Positions 1-6,228 of a DNA stretch of 10,898 nucleotides are shown here, piece by piece. Source of the stretch: Defluviicoccus vanus. Its GTDB lineage: Bacteria > Pseudomonadota > Alphaproteobacteria > Rhodospirillales > Defluviicoccaceae. The translations under genes and the position numbers were made by a program. Every line of letters begins with the position of its first letter. Positions within the stretch are counted from its first letter, which is position 1. The stretch spans positions 598,158 to 609,055 of the forward strand of contig NZ_CP053923.1 of NCBI RefSeq assembly GCF_014672695.1, read 5' to 3'. The notes under the pieces were generated by a model. The model was not told the DNA's origin and did not search any database. It saw only the letters and a list, made by a program, of their open reading frames with translations.

Positions 1-96
1 CGGCATCTGCACCCCGACGAACTGCGCGAGGTACGCCAGTTCCTTGCCGATCCGGTCGCCTGGTCAGCGGCACGCGGAGGGCGCGCCGCCCTGTAG
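1..96 (+). CDS. C-terminal end of an unidentified protein (partial at left edge)
   Basis: Frame 1 is open from the window edge and closes at a TAG at 94-96, giving 31 residues. The visible part (RHLHPDELREVRQFLADPVA) is hydrophilic and helix-like, and its codons are rich in GC at the third position, like the real genes here. I do not recognise the family. It lies upstream of the flgD remnant, so it could be the end of another flagellar gene or of an unrelated gene. The stretch is too short to be certain it is coding. Confidence 0.3.
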   Translation, partial: RHLHPDELREVRQFLADPVAWSAARGGRAAL

Positions 97-322
97 CAGC
101 CTTTGGTGTCAGGCGCGCACCAGCATTGCCAGCAGGCGATTGTTGTATTGCATCATTCTCCTGGCCACGTTGGTACCGGCAGCGGCAGCATACCCCAGCA
201 ACGTGGGCTGGCCTGCGAGGGTGAGCATGTGGATGCTGACGGGCGATGCGGCTCGCTCAATGCCCGTCGCCTGCCCGTCTGGGCACATTCTGCTTCCTCG
301 TCCGGAACTTCTTGCCACCCGG
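97..322. other. Unassigned stretch before the flgD remnant
   Basis: In a normal flgD this space would encode the N-terminal hook-cap region, but none of the three forward frames shows FlgD-like sequence. A minus-strand frame is open from 345 to 109 and ends with a protein-like tail (GYAAAAGTNVARRMMQYNNR), but it matches no family I know. The stretch is probably eroded sequence. Confidence 0.4.
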
Positions 323-562
323 CACGGCCTCAGCAATGCCGGCAAGGCTCTGGCGGATGGCGCCTACAAAATCAAGGTCGAGGCCAAGCGCAGCGACGGC
401 ACCAGCCTCGACGTCTCGACGCATGTGCTGGTTCTGGTGAGCTGGATCGTCAATGCTGGCAGCAACCCACAGCTGGTGATCGGCGACGCGCAGGTCCCGC
501 TGTCCGAGGTCCTGTCGGTCAACTTGCCCGCCGCCATGACCAGCACCACCGTCGACGGCTGA
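323..562 (+). pseudogene. flgD: flgD remnant: C-terminal domain of the hook-capping scaffold protein
   Basis: FlgD caps the growing hook and is needed for FlgE assembly. The translation from about 323 resembles the FlgD C-terminal domain: a glycine-rich turn, ALADGAYKIKVEAKRSDGTS, then a strand-rich stretch ending PQLVIGDAQVPLSEVLSVN, in the usual order. The frame is open back to a TTG at 44, but residues encoded before about 323 look nothing like FlgD, so that start is not credible. The N-terminal half of the family is missing. The frame stops at TGA 560-562 and then stays open for about 60 more codons (to 752) with no recognisable homology. The middle of the domain (THVLVLVSWIV) also looks altered. 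I infer a non-functional remnant. Confidence 0.6.
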
Positions 563-741
563 GGCATCCCTGCTTCGCCAGCGTCGGCTGCCCCCGCCAC
601 GACTGAACAGGCCCCGGACCACCACGCCACCTTCGCTGCCAACGGTGCACGAATTAACCGCTTCTTCAGCACAGCCGCCTATGCTCTGCCCTGCGATGCC
701 CGTTCGGCAGTTGCGCCGAACGGCCCGATGCAGGGACAGAT
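563..741. other. Gap between the flgD remnant and fliF
   Basis: No start-codon ORF of note lies here. The flgD frame continues open past its stop and includes a short stretch (GARINRFFSTAAYAL) that I cannot assign. The only structured element is the hairpin at 700-723. I saw no sigma-54 (GG-N10-GC) promoter. Confidence 0.4.
700..723 (+). promoter_or_regulatory. Perfect 9-bp hairpin just upstream of the fliF ribosome binding site
   Basis: CCGTTCGGC (700-708) and GCCGAACGG (715-723) are exact inverse complements around a 6-nt loop, AGTTGC. The element ends 8 nt before the AGGGA (732-736) that precedes the fliF ATG at 742. No U-run follows, so it is not a classical terminator. It could be an mRNA structure controlling fliF translation, a transcript-end stabiliser, or an operator. 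Confidence 0.45.
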
Positions 742-2433
742 ATGCAGAAGCTGACTGGCATACTCCGCACCTTTGGACCGGCTCGACTGGCGATCATGGG
801 GCTGACGGTGGCCGGGCTGATCGGCGTTTTAGCCTGGCTGCTCGTGGACAGCGGCAAGCCGTCGCTGTCGCTTCTCTATGCCGATCTGGAGATGACCGAC
901 GCATCGCGGATCACCGCGCAACTGGACGCCGCCAAGGTCACCTACCGTCTCGGCAACGATGGAACATCGGTTTTCGTCCCCAGCGATCAGGTGGCGAAGC
1001 TGCGGGCGACACTTGCCGAACAGGGACTGCCCACCGGCGGATCGATGGGCTACGAGATCTTCGATCGCACCGATGCTCTCGGCAGCACCAACTTTCTCCA
1101 GAATGTCAACCTGGTACGCGCGCTTGAGGGCGAGCTGTCGCGCACCATGCGCTCGATCGACACCGTAAAGTCGGCACGCGTGCATCTGGTCCTGCCGCAG
1201 CGGGAACTGTTCAGCCGCGAGACGAAGGAACCCAGCGCCTCCGTCTTGCTGCAAATGCGTGGCACCGCGCGCTTGACGCAAGGTCAGGTGGCGGCGGTGC
1301 AGCATTTGATCGCTTCTGCGGTTCCTGGACTTACACCCGGGCGGATTTCGATCATCGACGGCCAGGGAACCCTGCTTACCACCGGATCGGAGGGCGATGA
1401 TGCGGAAGCCGGGATCGACACCAAGGCAGACGAGCGGCGACGCCAGCTGGAGGCGAAACTGACGCGGGCGGTCGAACAACTGGTCGAGCGAACCGTAGGC
1501 CCCGGCAACGTACGCGCAGAAGTCTCCGCCGACATGGATTTTGATCGGGTCAATACCAGCCAGGAGATTTTCGATCCCGACGGCCAGGTCATCCGTTCGA
1601 CACAAACCGTTCAGGAAAACAACGCCAACAGTGAGCGCGACGCTAATCCGCCGACCACGGCGGCAAACAACCTGCCAGATGCGAACGCGGGCGCCACCGC
1701 CGGTGCCGGATCGACCAACTCGGAGAACCGCAACGAAGAGACGGTCAACTACGAGTTCTCGAAGAAGGTTATCAACCACGTCAAGGAAACCGGTGTCGTC
1801 AATCGCCTGTCGGTGGCAGTCCTGGTTGACGGCAAGCGCACCGCCGATGCCGCAGGCAAGCCGGTCTATACCGCCCGTACACCTGAGGAACTGGAGCAGT
1901 TGACCGCCCTGGTGCGCAGCGCCGTTGGCTTCAACGCCGCCCGCGGCGATAAGGTGGACGTGGTGAACATGCCCTTCGCCACGCTGGAGATGCCGGAGGC
2001 AGAGGCAGCCTCCGCCCTGCCGCTTGGTCTGGAGCGCAGCGATGTGGTGCGGCTGGTGCAGTACCTGATCGCCTTTTTTCTCGCTCTCCTCGTCCTGCTG
2101 CTGGTTGTGCACCCGCTGTTCAAGCGCTCACTGTCGCCAATGCAACTGGCCGCCGCCGGTGCAACGTCGTCAGCCTTGCTCGAGAGCCAGCTGGGAGCAA
2201 CCGGCAACACCCCGGCGATTGCCGGCCCGGGGGCAACAGCTACCGGCACGGGTCTGGTGCCAGGAAGCGCCGATGCGAAACGCGACGAAGGTCAATCCGA
2301 AGAATTGCTGGATCTGGCTCAGGTAGAAGGTCGGGTCAAGGCATCCTCGCTGAAGAAGATCGGCATCATTGTTGAGCGTCATCCCGAAGAGAGCCTGGCG
2401 ATCATCCGCTCGTGGCTCCACGCGGGCGAATAG
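742..2433 (+). CDS. fliF: Flagellar MS-ring protein FliF
   Basis: FliF forms the MS ring in the inner membrane, the base on which the rotor and export gate are built. The 563-residue product has the family's normal length. A first TM segment lies at about residues 17-37. It is followed by the YscJ/FliF ring-building domain, including KSARVHLVLPQRELF starting at residue 143. A long periplasmic region with an Asn/Ala/Gly-rich insert follows, then a second TM at about 437-459. The cytoplasmic tail ends in the acidic and amphipathic FliG-binding region (LLDLAQVEGRVKASSLKKIG, then a His-Pro-Glu-Glu-Ser helix). The ATG is preceded by AGGGA at 5-nt spacing. No truncation is visible, in contrast to most neighbours. 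The TAG stop sits inside the fliG ribosome binding site, so the two are probably co-translated. Confidence 0.97.
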   Translation: MQKLTGILRTFGPARLAIMGLTVAGLIGVLAWLLVDSGKPSLSLLYADLEMTDASRITAQLDAAKVTYRLGNDGTSVFVPSDQVAKLRATLAEQGLPTGGSMGYEIFDRTDALGSTNFLQNVNLVRALEGELSRTMRSIDTVKSARVHLVLPQRELFSRETKEPSASVLLQMRGTARLTQGQVAAVQHLIASAVPGLTPGRISIIDGQGTLLTTGSEGDDAEAGIDTKADERRRQLEAKLTRAVEQLVERTVGPGNVRAEVSADMDFDRVNTSQEIFDPDGQVIRSTQTVQENNANSERDANPPTTAANNLPDANAGATAGAGSTNSENRNEETVNYEFSKKVINHVKETGVVNRLSVAVLVDGKRTADAAGKPVYTARTPEELEQLTALVRSAVGFNAARGDKVDVVNMPFATLEMPEAEAASALPLGLERSDVVRLVQYLIAFFLALLVLLLVVHPLFKRSLSPMQLAAAGATSSALLESQLGATGNTPAIAGPGATATGTGLVPGSADAKRDEGQSEELLDLAQVEGRVKASSLKKIGIIVERHPEESLAIIRSWLHAGE

Positions 2434-2445
2434 GAAGGCGGTTGC

Positions 2446-3462
2446 ATGAGCCAGCACACCGACATCAGCACCTTGAGCGGGTCGGAGAAGGCGCCGATCT
2501 TCATGCTCGTCATCGGTTACGTCCAAGCGGCGAAATTGTTAAAGGTGATGGATCATGATGAGATCCGCGCCATCTCGCAGCACATGGCGCATCTGGGGAC
2601 GGTCAGCTCCAGCGTTGTCGAGGCATTGGTCAACGAATTCACCATGACCATCGACTCCGCCAGCTCGCTGATCGGCACCTACGGGTCCACCGAACGACTC
2701 CTCAGCAAAGTGCTCGATCCGGAACGTGCGCAGCAGATCATGGAAGAAATCCGCGGTCCCTCCGGTCGGACGATGTGGGACAAGCTTGGCAACGTCAACG
2801 AGGGCGTCCTCGCGAACTATCTGAAGAACGAATACCCACAGACCGTTGCCGTCGTCCTGTCGAAGATCAGGTCGGTCCACGCTGCCCGCGTCCTCGCCCT
2901 GTTCCCGGAAAGTTTCGCCATGGAAGTGGTGATGCGCATGCTGCGGATGCAGTCGGTGCAGAAGGACATCCTCGACCACGTTGAAAAGACGCTGCGCACC
3001 GAGTTCATGAGTAACTACGCACGTAGCAACCGGCGCGACGCGCACGAATTGATGGCGGACATCTTCAACAACTTCGATCGCAATACCGAGTTTCGCTTCA
3101 TGGCGGCACTCGAAGAGCGCAATCGCGAATCCGCCGACCGCATCAAACAACTCATGTTCACCTTTGAGGATCTGTCGCGGCTCGATTCCGGCGGCGTGCA
3201 GTTGCTACTGCGGCGGGTTGCGAAGGAACAGCTGACGGTCGCCCTCAGGGGTGCCTCCGAGACGTTGAAGGAGCTGTTCCTGACCAACATGTCCGAACGC
3301 GCCGGCAAGATGATGCAGGAGGACATCAACGCCATGGGTCCGGTTCGCCTGCGTGATGTGGACGAAGCCCAGGCGGCCATCGTCGCCGCCGCCAAGGCAT
3401 TGGCCGAAGCCAACGAAATCGTTATCGCCGGCAGCGACGGCGCCGACGAACTGGTCTACTGA
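2446..3462 (+). CDS. fliG: Flagellar motor switch protein FliG
   Basis: FliG binds the FliF tail and forms the upper C-ring layer that meets the MotA stator and generates torque. The 338 residues match the family length. The N-terminal FliF-binding domain includes SEKAPIFMLVIG. The middle domain has EYPQT at 129-133, the family's EHPQT motif with Tyr for His, a binding site for FliM. The C-terminal torque helix is preserved: R268, R285, E292, D293 and R301 sit where E. coli has K264, R281, D288, D289 and R297. Both ring interfaces and the charged ridge therefore look functional. The ATG follows AGGAAGGCGG (2432-2441), which overlaps the fliF stop. fliM is absent from the window, as is common when it lies elsewhere in alphaproteobacteria. 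Confidence 0.96.
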   Translation: MSQHTDISTLSGSEKAPIFMLVIGYVQAAKLLKVMDHDEIRAISQHMAHLGTVSSSVVEALVNEFTMTIDSASSLIGTYGSTERLLSKVLDPERAQQIMEEIRGPSGRTMWDKLGNVNEGVLANYLKNEYPQTVAVVLSKIRSVHAARVLALFPESFAMEVVMRMLRMQSVQKDILDHVEKTLRTEFMSNYARSNRRDAHELMADIFNNFDRNTEFRFMAALEERNRESADRIKQLMFTFEDLSRLDSGGVQLLLRRVAKEQLTVALRGASETLKELFLTNMSERAGKMMQEDINAMGPVRLRDVDEAQAAIVAAAKALAEANEIVIAGSDGADELVY

Positions 3463-3474
3463 GCCGGGGGAGAC

Positions 3475-3738
3475 ATGGTGGCACTGTGGCGCGAAATCGA
3501 AATCACCATCGATCAAATTCTGCGCCCGCTCGCACCCGCCGCGGTCGATGCGTTCGCACCCGCAGAGCCGATGCCGAACGTCTACGACCTTGCGATGCAG
3601 CCGATCGACGGCCACCCGGACGATCGAGTGCCGGAATCCTCCATCGTCCTGATCAACCCCAACCAGGGAGCGGACGCCAATGCCCAAATCGAAGGATTTC
3701 TCGCCCGGCCCGTTCAATGGCGCCACGCCGCCAGATGA
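3475..3738 (+). CDS. fliH: Truncated FliH: C-terminal fragment of the export-ATPase regulator
   Basis: FliH normally binds the FliI ATPase and docks it at the C ring. This ORF sits in the fliH position but has only 87 residues, against more than 200 in the family. It begins almost directly with sequence typical of the FliH C-terminus (VALWREIEITIDQIL), followed by a Pro/Asp-rich tail. The long coiled-coil and most of the FliI-binding domain are gone. The strong GGGGGAG (3466-3472) lies only 2 nt before ATG 3475, or 5 nt before an in-frame GTG at 3478. The picture fits an in-frame loss that joined the old start region to the last third of the gene. The 3' end overlaps the fliN leader by 59 nt. 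Identity rests on position plus the WREIE-type motif, so it is moderately secure. Confidence 0.6.
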   Translation: MVALWREIEITIDQILRPLAPAAVDAFAPAEPMPNVYDLAMQPIDGHPDDRVPESSIVLINPNQGADANAQIEGFLARPVQWRHAAR

Positions 3739-4044
3739 CGCCACAGCCGACGATCTGGTTGCGGTCGCAGCGGTAAGGCCGCCGGCAACGCTCCACGCTC
3801 CTTCCAAGAGCTCGACGCGGTCTACGACATCCCGGTGCAGGTTTCCGCCGTTCTCGGCCGGGCGACGATGAACGTGAGCCAGCTGCTGAAGCTGGGCCGT
3901 GGCGCAGTGGTCGAATTGGACCGCAAGGTCGGTGAGGCAATCGACATTTACGTCAACAACCGCTTGGTTGCCCGCGGCGAGGTGGTCGTGGTTGAAGACC
4001 GGCTGGGCGTGACGATGACCGAAATCGTCAAGAGTGAGCGGTGA
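3680..4044 (+). CDS. fliN: FliN C-ring protein, with an apparent frameshift between leader and core
   Basis: FliN forms the lower C ring and helps dock FliH/FliI. The SpoA core is intact in frame 1: LDAVYDIPVQVSAVLGRATM, SQLLKLGRGAVVELDRKVGE, then the YVNNRLVARGEVVVVEDRLG strand and a TEIVKS tail. The natural leader appears in frame 2. It starts at ATG 3680 behind AGGGAG (3665-3670) and reads MPKSKDFSPGPFNGATPPDD, acidic and low-complexity as FliN leaders are. The two frames meet near 3765-3780, where frame 1 reads GKAAGNAPRSFQELDAVYDI. One product therefore needs a shift of one base. Without it, the only frame-1 start is GTG 3835, which would remove the first core strand. A sequencing error and a true mutation are equally possible. 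The stop lies 7 nt before the MotA-like gene. Confidence 0.75.
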
Positions 4045-4051
4045 GCCGCCG

Positions 4052-4504
4052 ATGTCAACCGGCTCCTCCCGTCCCCTGCCCGTGGATGCCGCACTGACCG
4101 GCAGCCGACCGCAGCGGTTGCTGGACGCCAGCACTCTGTTCGGGCTCATGGCCGGCTTTACCCTCCTTGCCCTGGCGATGGTCCTCGGCGGCGCACCGGC
4201 GCTCGGCCTCATCGGCACGCTTGTCGGTCTGATGCAGATGCTGCGCAACCTCGATAGCCCGGCGCTGATGGGTCCGGCCATGGCGGTGGCGCTACTGACC
4301 ACCTTCTACGGCGCTGTCCTCGGCCACATGGTGTTCACATCGCTGGCGGTAAAGCTCGAGCGCAAGGCGAACGCCGAGGCTGGGACGTGGCAGCTGTACA
4401 TTTTGCCCGCCCTCTCCGTCAGCCGGCGGGAGAATACCCACCTGTTCGAGAACGCGATAAGCAGCATCCTGCCTCCCCGCAAACGCATCAACGTTTTCGA
4501 TTGA
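4052..4504 (+). CDS. motA: Internally deleted MotA-like stator protein
   Basis: MotA/TolQ/ExbB-family proteins form proton channels, and MotA's cytoplasmic loop pushes on FliG. The 150-residue product keeps TM1 (about 29-46, ending AMVLGG) and then runs directly into a TM3-like segment, APALGLIGTLVGLMQML (48-64), and TM4 (about 73-97, with GPAMAVALLTTFYGAV). A typical MotA-like C-terminus follows (RENTHLFENAISSILPPRKR, then INVFD). In the family, TM2 and a large loop of roughly 100 or more residues sit between TM1 and TM3, and that loop carries the charged residues that contact FliG. All of it is missing, in frame, at about 4190. The TM3 and TM4 prolines (P49, P75) remain. I chose ATG 4052 because GGTGAG (4040-4045) precedes it. 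A GTG at 4034 is possible but overlaps fliN. No motB was seen. It is probably unable to drive rotation. Confidence 0.75.
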   Translation: MSTGSSRPLPVDAALTGSRPQRLLDASTLFGLMAGFTLLALAMVLGGAPALGLIGTLVGLMQMLRNLDSPALMGPAMAVALLTTFYGAVLGHMVFTSLAVKLERKANAEAGTWQLYILPALSVSRRENTHLFENAISSILPPRKRINVFD

Positions 4505-4529
4505 CTGTCCCTAGCAAGGAACCGCTGCC

Positions 4530-5135
4530 ATGCGTCTCCTGATCGTCGGCAACCTCGCGGGTCAAGTCACCGCCACAAGCCAGATTGCCATGCGCCGCGG
4601 CGCCGAAATGATCCATGCCGACGGATTGCCCTCAGCGCTCAGGGTGCTGCGTGCCGGCCAGGAGATTCAGCTGGTGTTGATTGACGCGGCACTCGACGTG
4701 GCGGCGTTGACCGCAGCCCTCGGTGCCGAGCGAATCAGTGTTCCAGTAGTGGCCTGCGGTGTGGGAACGGATACGTGGGCGGCAGCGGCGGCGATCCGCG
4801 CCGGAGCGCGCGAGTTCCCGCCGCTGCCACCCGATGCGGAGCTGATTGGCGCCATCCTCGCTGCGGGCACCGCCCGATCTCTCGGCATCAGCGCCGATAC
4901 GCCCTGTAAGACGGGACTGGTCGGCCGTACCGTCGCCGACGTGGAACGGGACCTGATCCTCGATACCCTCGACCATTGCCTCGGCAACCGCACCCACGCC
5001 GCCAACATCCTCGGGATCTCCATCCGGACGCTGCGCAACAAGCTGCGGCAATACACTGACGAGGGGGTCACCGTCTCGCCGCCCACCGGGCCGATGCGAC
5101 CCCTGGCAATGCCCTTCGACGCTGGAGTCTGCTGA
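4530..5135 (+). CDS. flbD: FlbD-type flagellar regulator lacking its AAA+ domain
   Basis: FlbD is a sigma-54 activator and repressor that times class III/IV flagellar genes in alphaproteobacteria. Residues 1-112 form the FlbD receiver-like domain, starting MRLLIVGNLAGQ and including VPVVACGVGTD and PPDAELIGAILAA. Residues 129-176 are the characteristic C-terminus: GLVGRTVADVERDLILDTL, then a Fis-type helix-turn-helix (NRTHAANILGISIRTLRNKL, 153-172). The family's central AAA+ ATPase, with its Walker motifs and the GAFTGA loop that contacts sigma-54, is wholly absent. A linker of about 16 residues joins the two ends in frame. The 201-residue product could still bind DNA but could not remodel sigma-54 polymerase. 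I infer either a relic or a DNA-binding-only regulator. The stop is 5 nt before the flhA start. Confidence 0.85.
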   Translation: MRLLIVGNLAGQVTATSQIAMRRGAEMIHADGLPSALRVLRAGQEIQLVLIDAALDVAALTAALGAERISVPVVACGVGTDTWAAAAAIRAGAREFPPLPPDAELIGAILAAGTARSLGISADTPCKTGLVGRTVADVERDLILDTLDHCLGNRTHAANILGISIRTLRNKLRQYTDEGVTVSPPTGPMRPLAMPFDAGVC

Positions 5136-5140
5136 TCGCC

Positions 5141-5500
5141 ATGACCGAGGCACAGAGCACCGCCGCGGCAAATCTGTTTTCATGGACGACACTGGCGCGG
5201 CGCGCCCGGGGCGCGCTCCGCCAGGGCGACATGCTGCTGGCACCGGGGGTGATCAGCATACTGGTGATGCTGATCCTGCCCCTGCCTCAGTGGCTGCTCG
5301 ACATCTGCCTCGCCTTCTCCATCACGACCATGGTGATGATCGTGCTGACCGCACGCTTCATCCATTGGCCGTTGGAATTCAACGCCTTCCCAACGATCCT
5401 GCTGCTGTCGACGATGATTCGTCTCGCCCTTAACATGGCGCCGACACGGCTGATCCTCACCCATGGTCACGAGGGCAGGTCTAGAGGCGGCTGGCAATGA
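5141..5500 (+). CDS. flhA: Truncated FlhA: N-terminal export-gate fragment
   Basis: FlhA is the large export-gate protein of the flagellar type III system, normally close to 700 residues. Here only 119 residues are encoded. The N-terminus is typical: two membrane segments (about 35-50 and 53-71), then WPLEFNAFPTILLLSTMIRL and the start of the FHIPEP signature region (LNMAPTRLILTHGHEG, ending at residue 112). The next seven residues (RSRGGWQ) are not FlhA-like and end in TGA. The remaining TM helices and the whole cytoplasmic ring domain are gone, and flhF begins at once. The TGA overlaps the flhF start as ATGATG at 5497-5502, so translation may be coupled. A functional gate is not expected from this copy. 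Confidence 0.85.
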   Translation: MTEAQSTAAANLFSWTTLARRARGALRQGDMLLAPGVISILVMLILPLPQWLLDICLAFSITTMVMIVLTARFIHWPLEFNAFPTILLLSTMIRLALNMAPTRLILTHGHEGRSRGGWQ

Positions 5501-6228
5501 TGCGGCTCAAAACCTTCAATGCTCCGACGATCAGTCAGGCGATGCAGAGGGTCCGCACCGATCTTGGCGAGGACGCCATCATCGTCTCGACCGAGTCGGA
5601 GCGCGGCAAGCGTTCCGCTCGCATCGTCGCTGCGATCGAGGACGATCTCTTGCCGCCGCGTGCCATGCCTGCACGGGTGAACGACACCAGCGAAGCCACG
5701 AACGACGCTCTCGCGCACGCCCTGGCCTTTCATGGCGTGCCGGGTCCTCTCGTCTCCCACATGCAAGACGTCGCGCACGAGTTTGCCAACGAGGCGCCCC
5801 GCCTGGCGCTTTCAGCCGCCATCGACGCCGTCATCGACTTCCAGCCGCTATGCGAGCGATCCCAGTCAAGACCGATCATGCTGGTCGGCCCGACAGGCGC
5901 CGGCAAGACGCTGACAGCGGCCAAGCTGCTTCTGCGCGCCCACCAAGCGCAGCGCCCGACGTGGGCGATCTCCACCGACACGGCGCGCGCCGGCGGCATC
6001 GAATACCACAAAGCGATCACCCACCGCAGCCACCTGGCTGACGAGCGCCTGTGGTGTCGGCGCAATGACCAGCGGCAGCTCAAGAATGCGGGTAAACGCC
6101 TCCAGCTGTTCGCCGCCGCCGTCGATGCGGAACCGGTCGTCGTCTTCGCTGCCGCCGGTGGCGTCACCGAGACCATGAAGATGGCCGAGCAGGTCGCGTC
6201 AGCCTGCGCTGGGAGAAAAATGCCGTGA
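5497..6228 (+). CDS. flhF: Degenerate FlhF, SRP-type GTPase for flagellar placement
   Basis: FlhF is an SRP-family GTPase that, with FlhG, sets flagellar position and number. The N-terminus is canonical (MMRLKTFNAPTISQAMQRVR), the middle basic/natural-length region is present, and the P-loop GPTGAGKT lies at 131-138. The SRP-type STDTARAGGIE is at 159-169. After that the sequence is abnormal: residues 170-200 (HKAITHRSHLADERLWCRRN and on) match no FlhF motif, and the DxxG-type element (DTAG) is missing. Homology resumes at RLQLFAAAVDAEPVVVFAAAGG (201-222) and stops at AGRKMP, so the last G-domain portion is also lost. At 243 residues it is clearly shorter than the family. AGAGGCGG (5483-5490) supports ATG 5497 or 5500. 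The TGA overlaps the flhG GTG (GTGA). Confidence 0.8.
   Translation: MMRLKTFNAPTISQAMQRVRTDLGEDAIIVSTESERGKRSARIVAAIEDDLLPPRAMPARVNDTSEATNDALAHALAFHGVPGPLVSHMQDVAHEFANEAPRLALSAAIDAVIDFQPLCERSQSRPIMLVGPTGAGKTLTAAKLLLRAHQAQRPTWAISTDTARAGGIEYHKAITHRSHLADERLWCRRNDQRQLKNAGKRLQLFAAAVDAEPVVVFAAAGGVTETMKMAEQVASACAGRKMP

Noticed and set aside
109..345. Minus-strand ORF of 78 codons with a protein-like C-terminus
   Set aside because: No recognisable family, no clear ribosome binding site, and it partly overlaps the flgD remnant. I could not support it as a gene, though the tail looks less random than most shadows.
600..741. Sigma-54 promoter for fliF
   Set aside because: No GG-N10-GC arrangement resembling the consensus was found upstream of the fliF start.
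829..2112. Long minus-strand open frame opposite fliF (427 codons)
   Set aside because: It is an antisense shadow of fliF in GC-rich DNA, with His/Arg/Gly-rich composition and no recognisable domain, while the plus strand clearly encodes FliF.
3205..4302. Long minus-strand open frame opposite fliG, fliH, fliN and motA (365 codons)
   Set aside because: It crosses four recognisable plus-strand genes and its translation has no family features.
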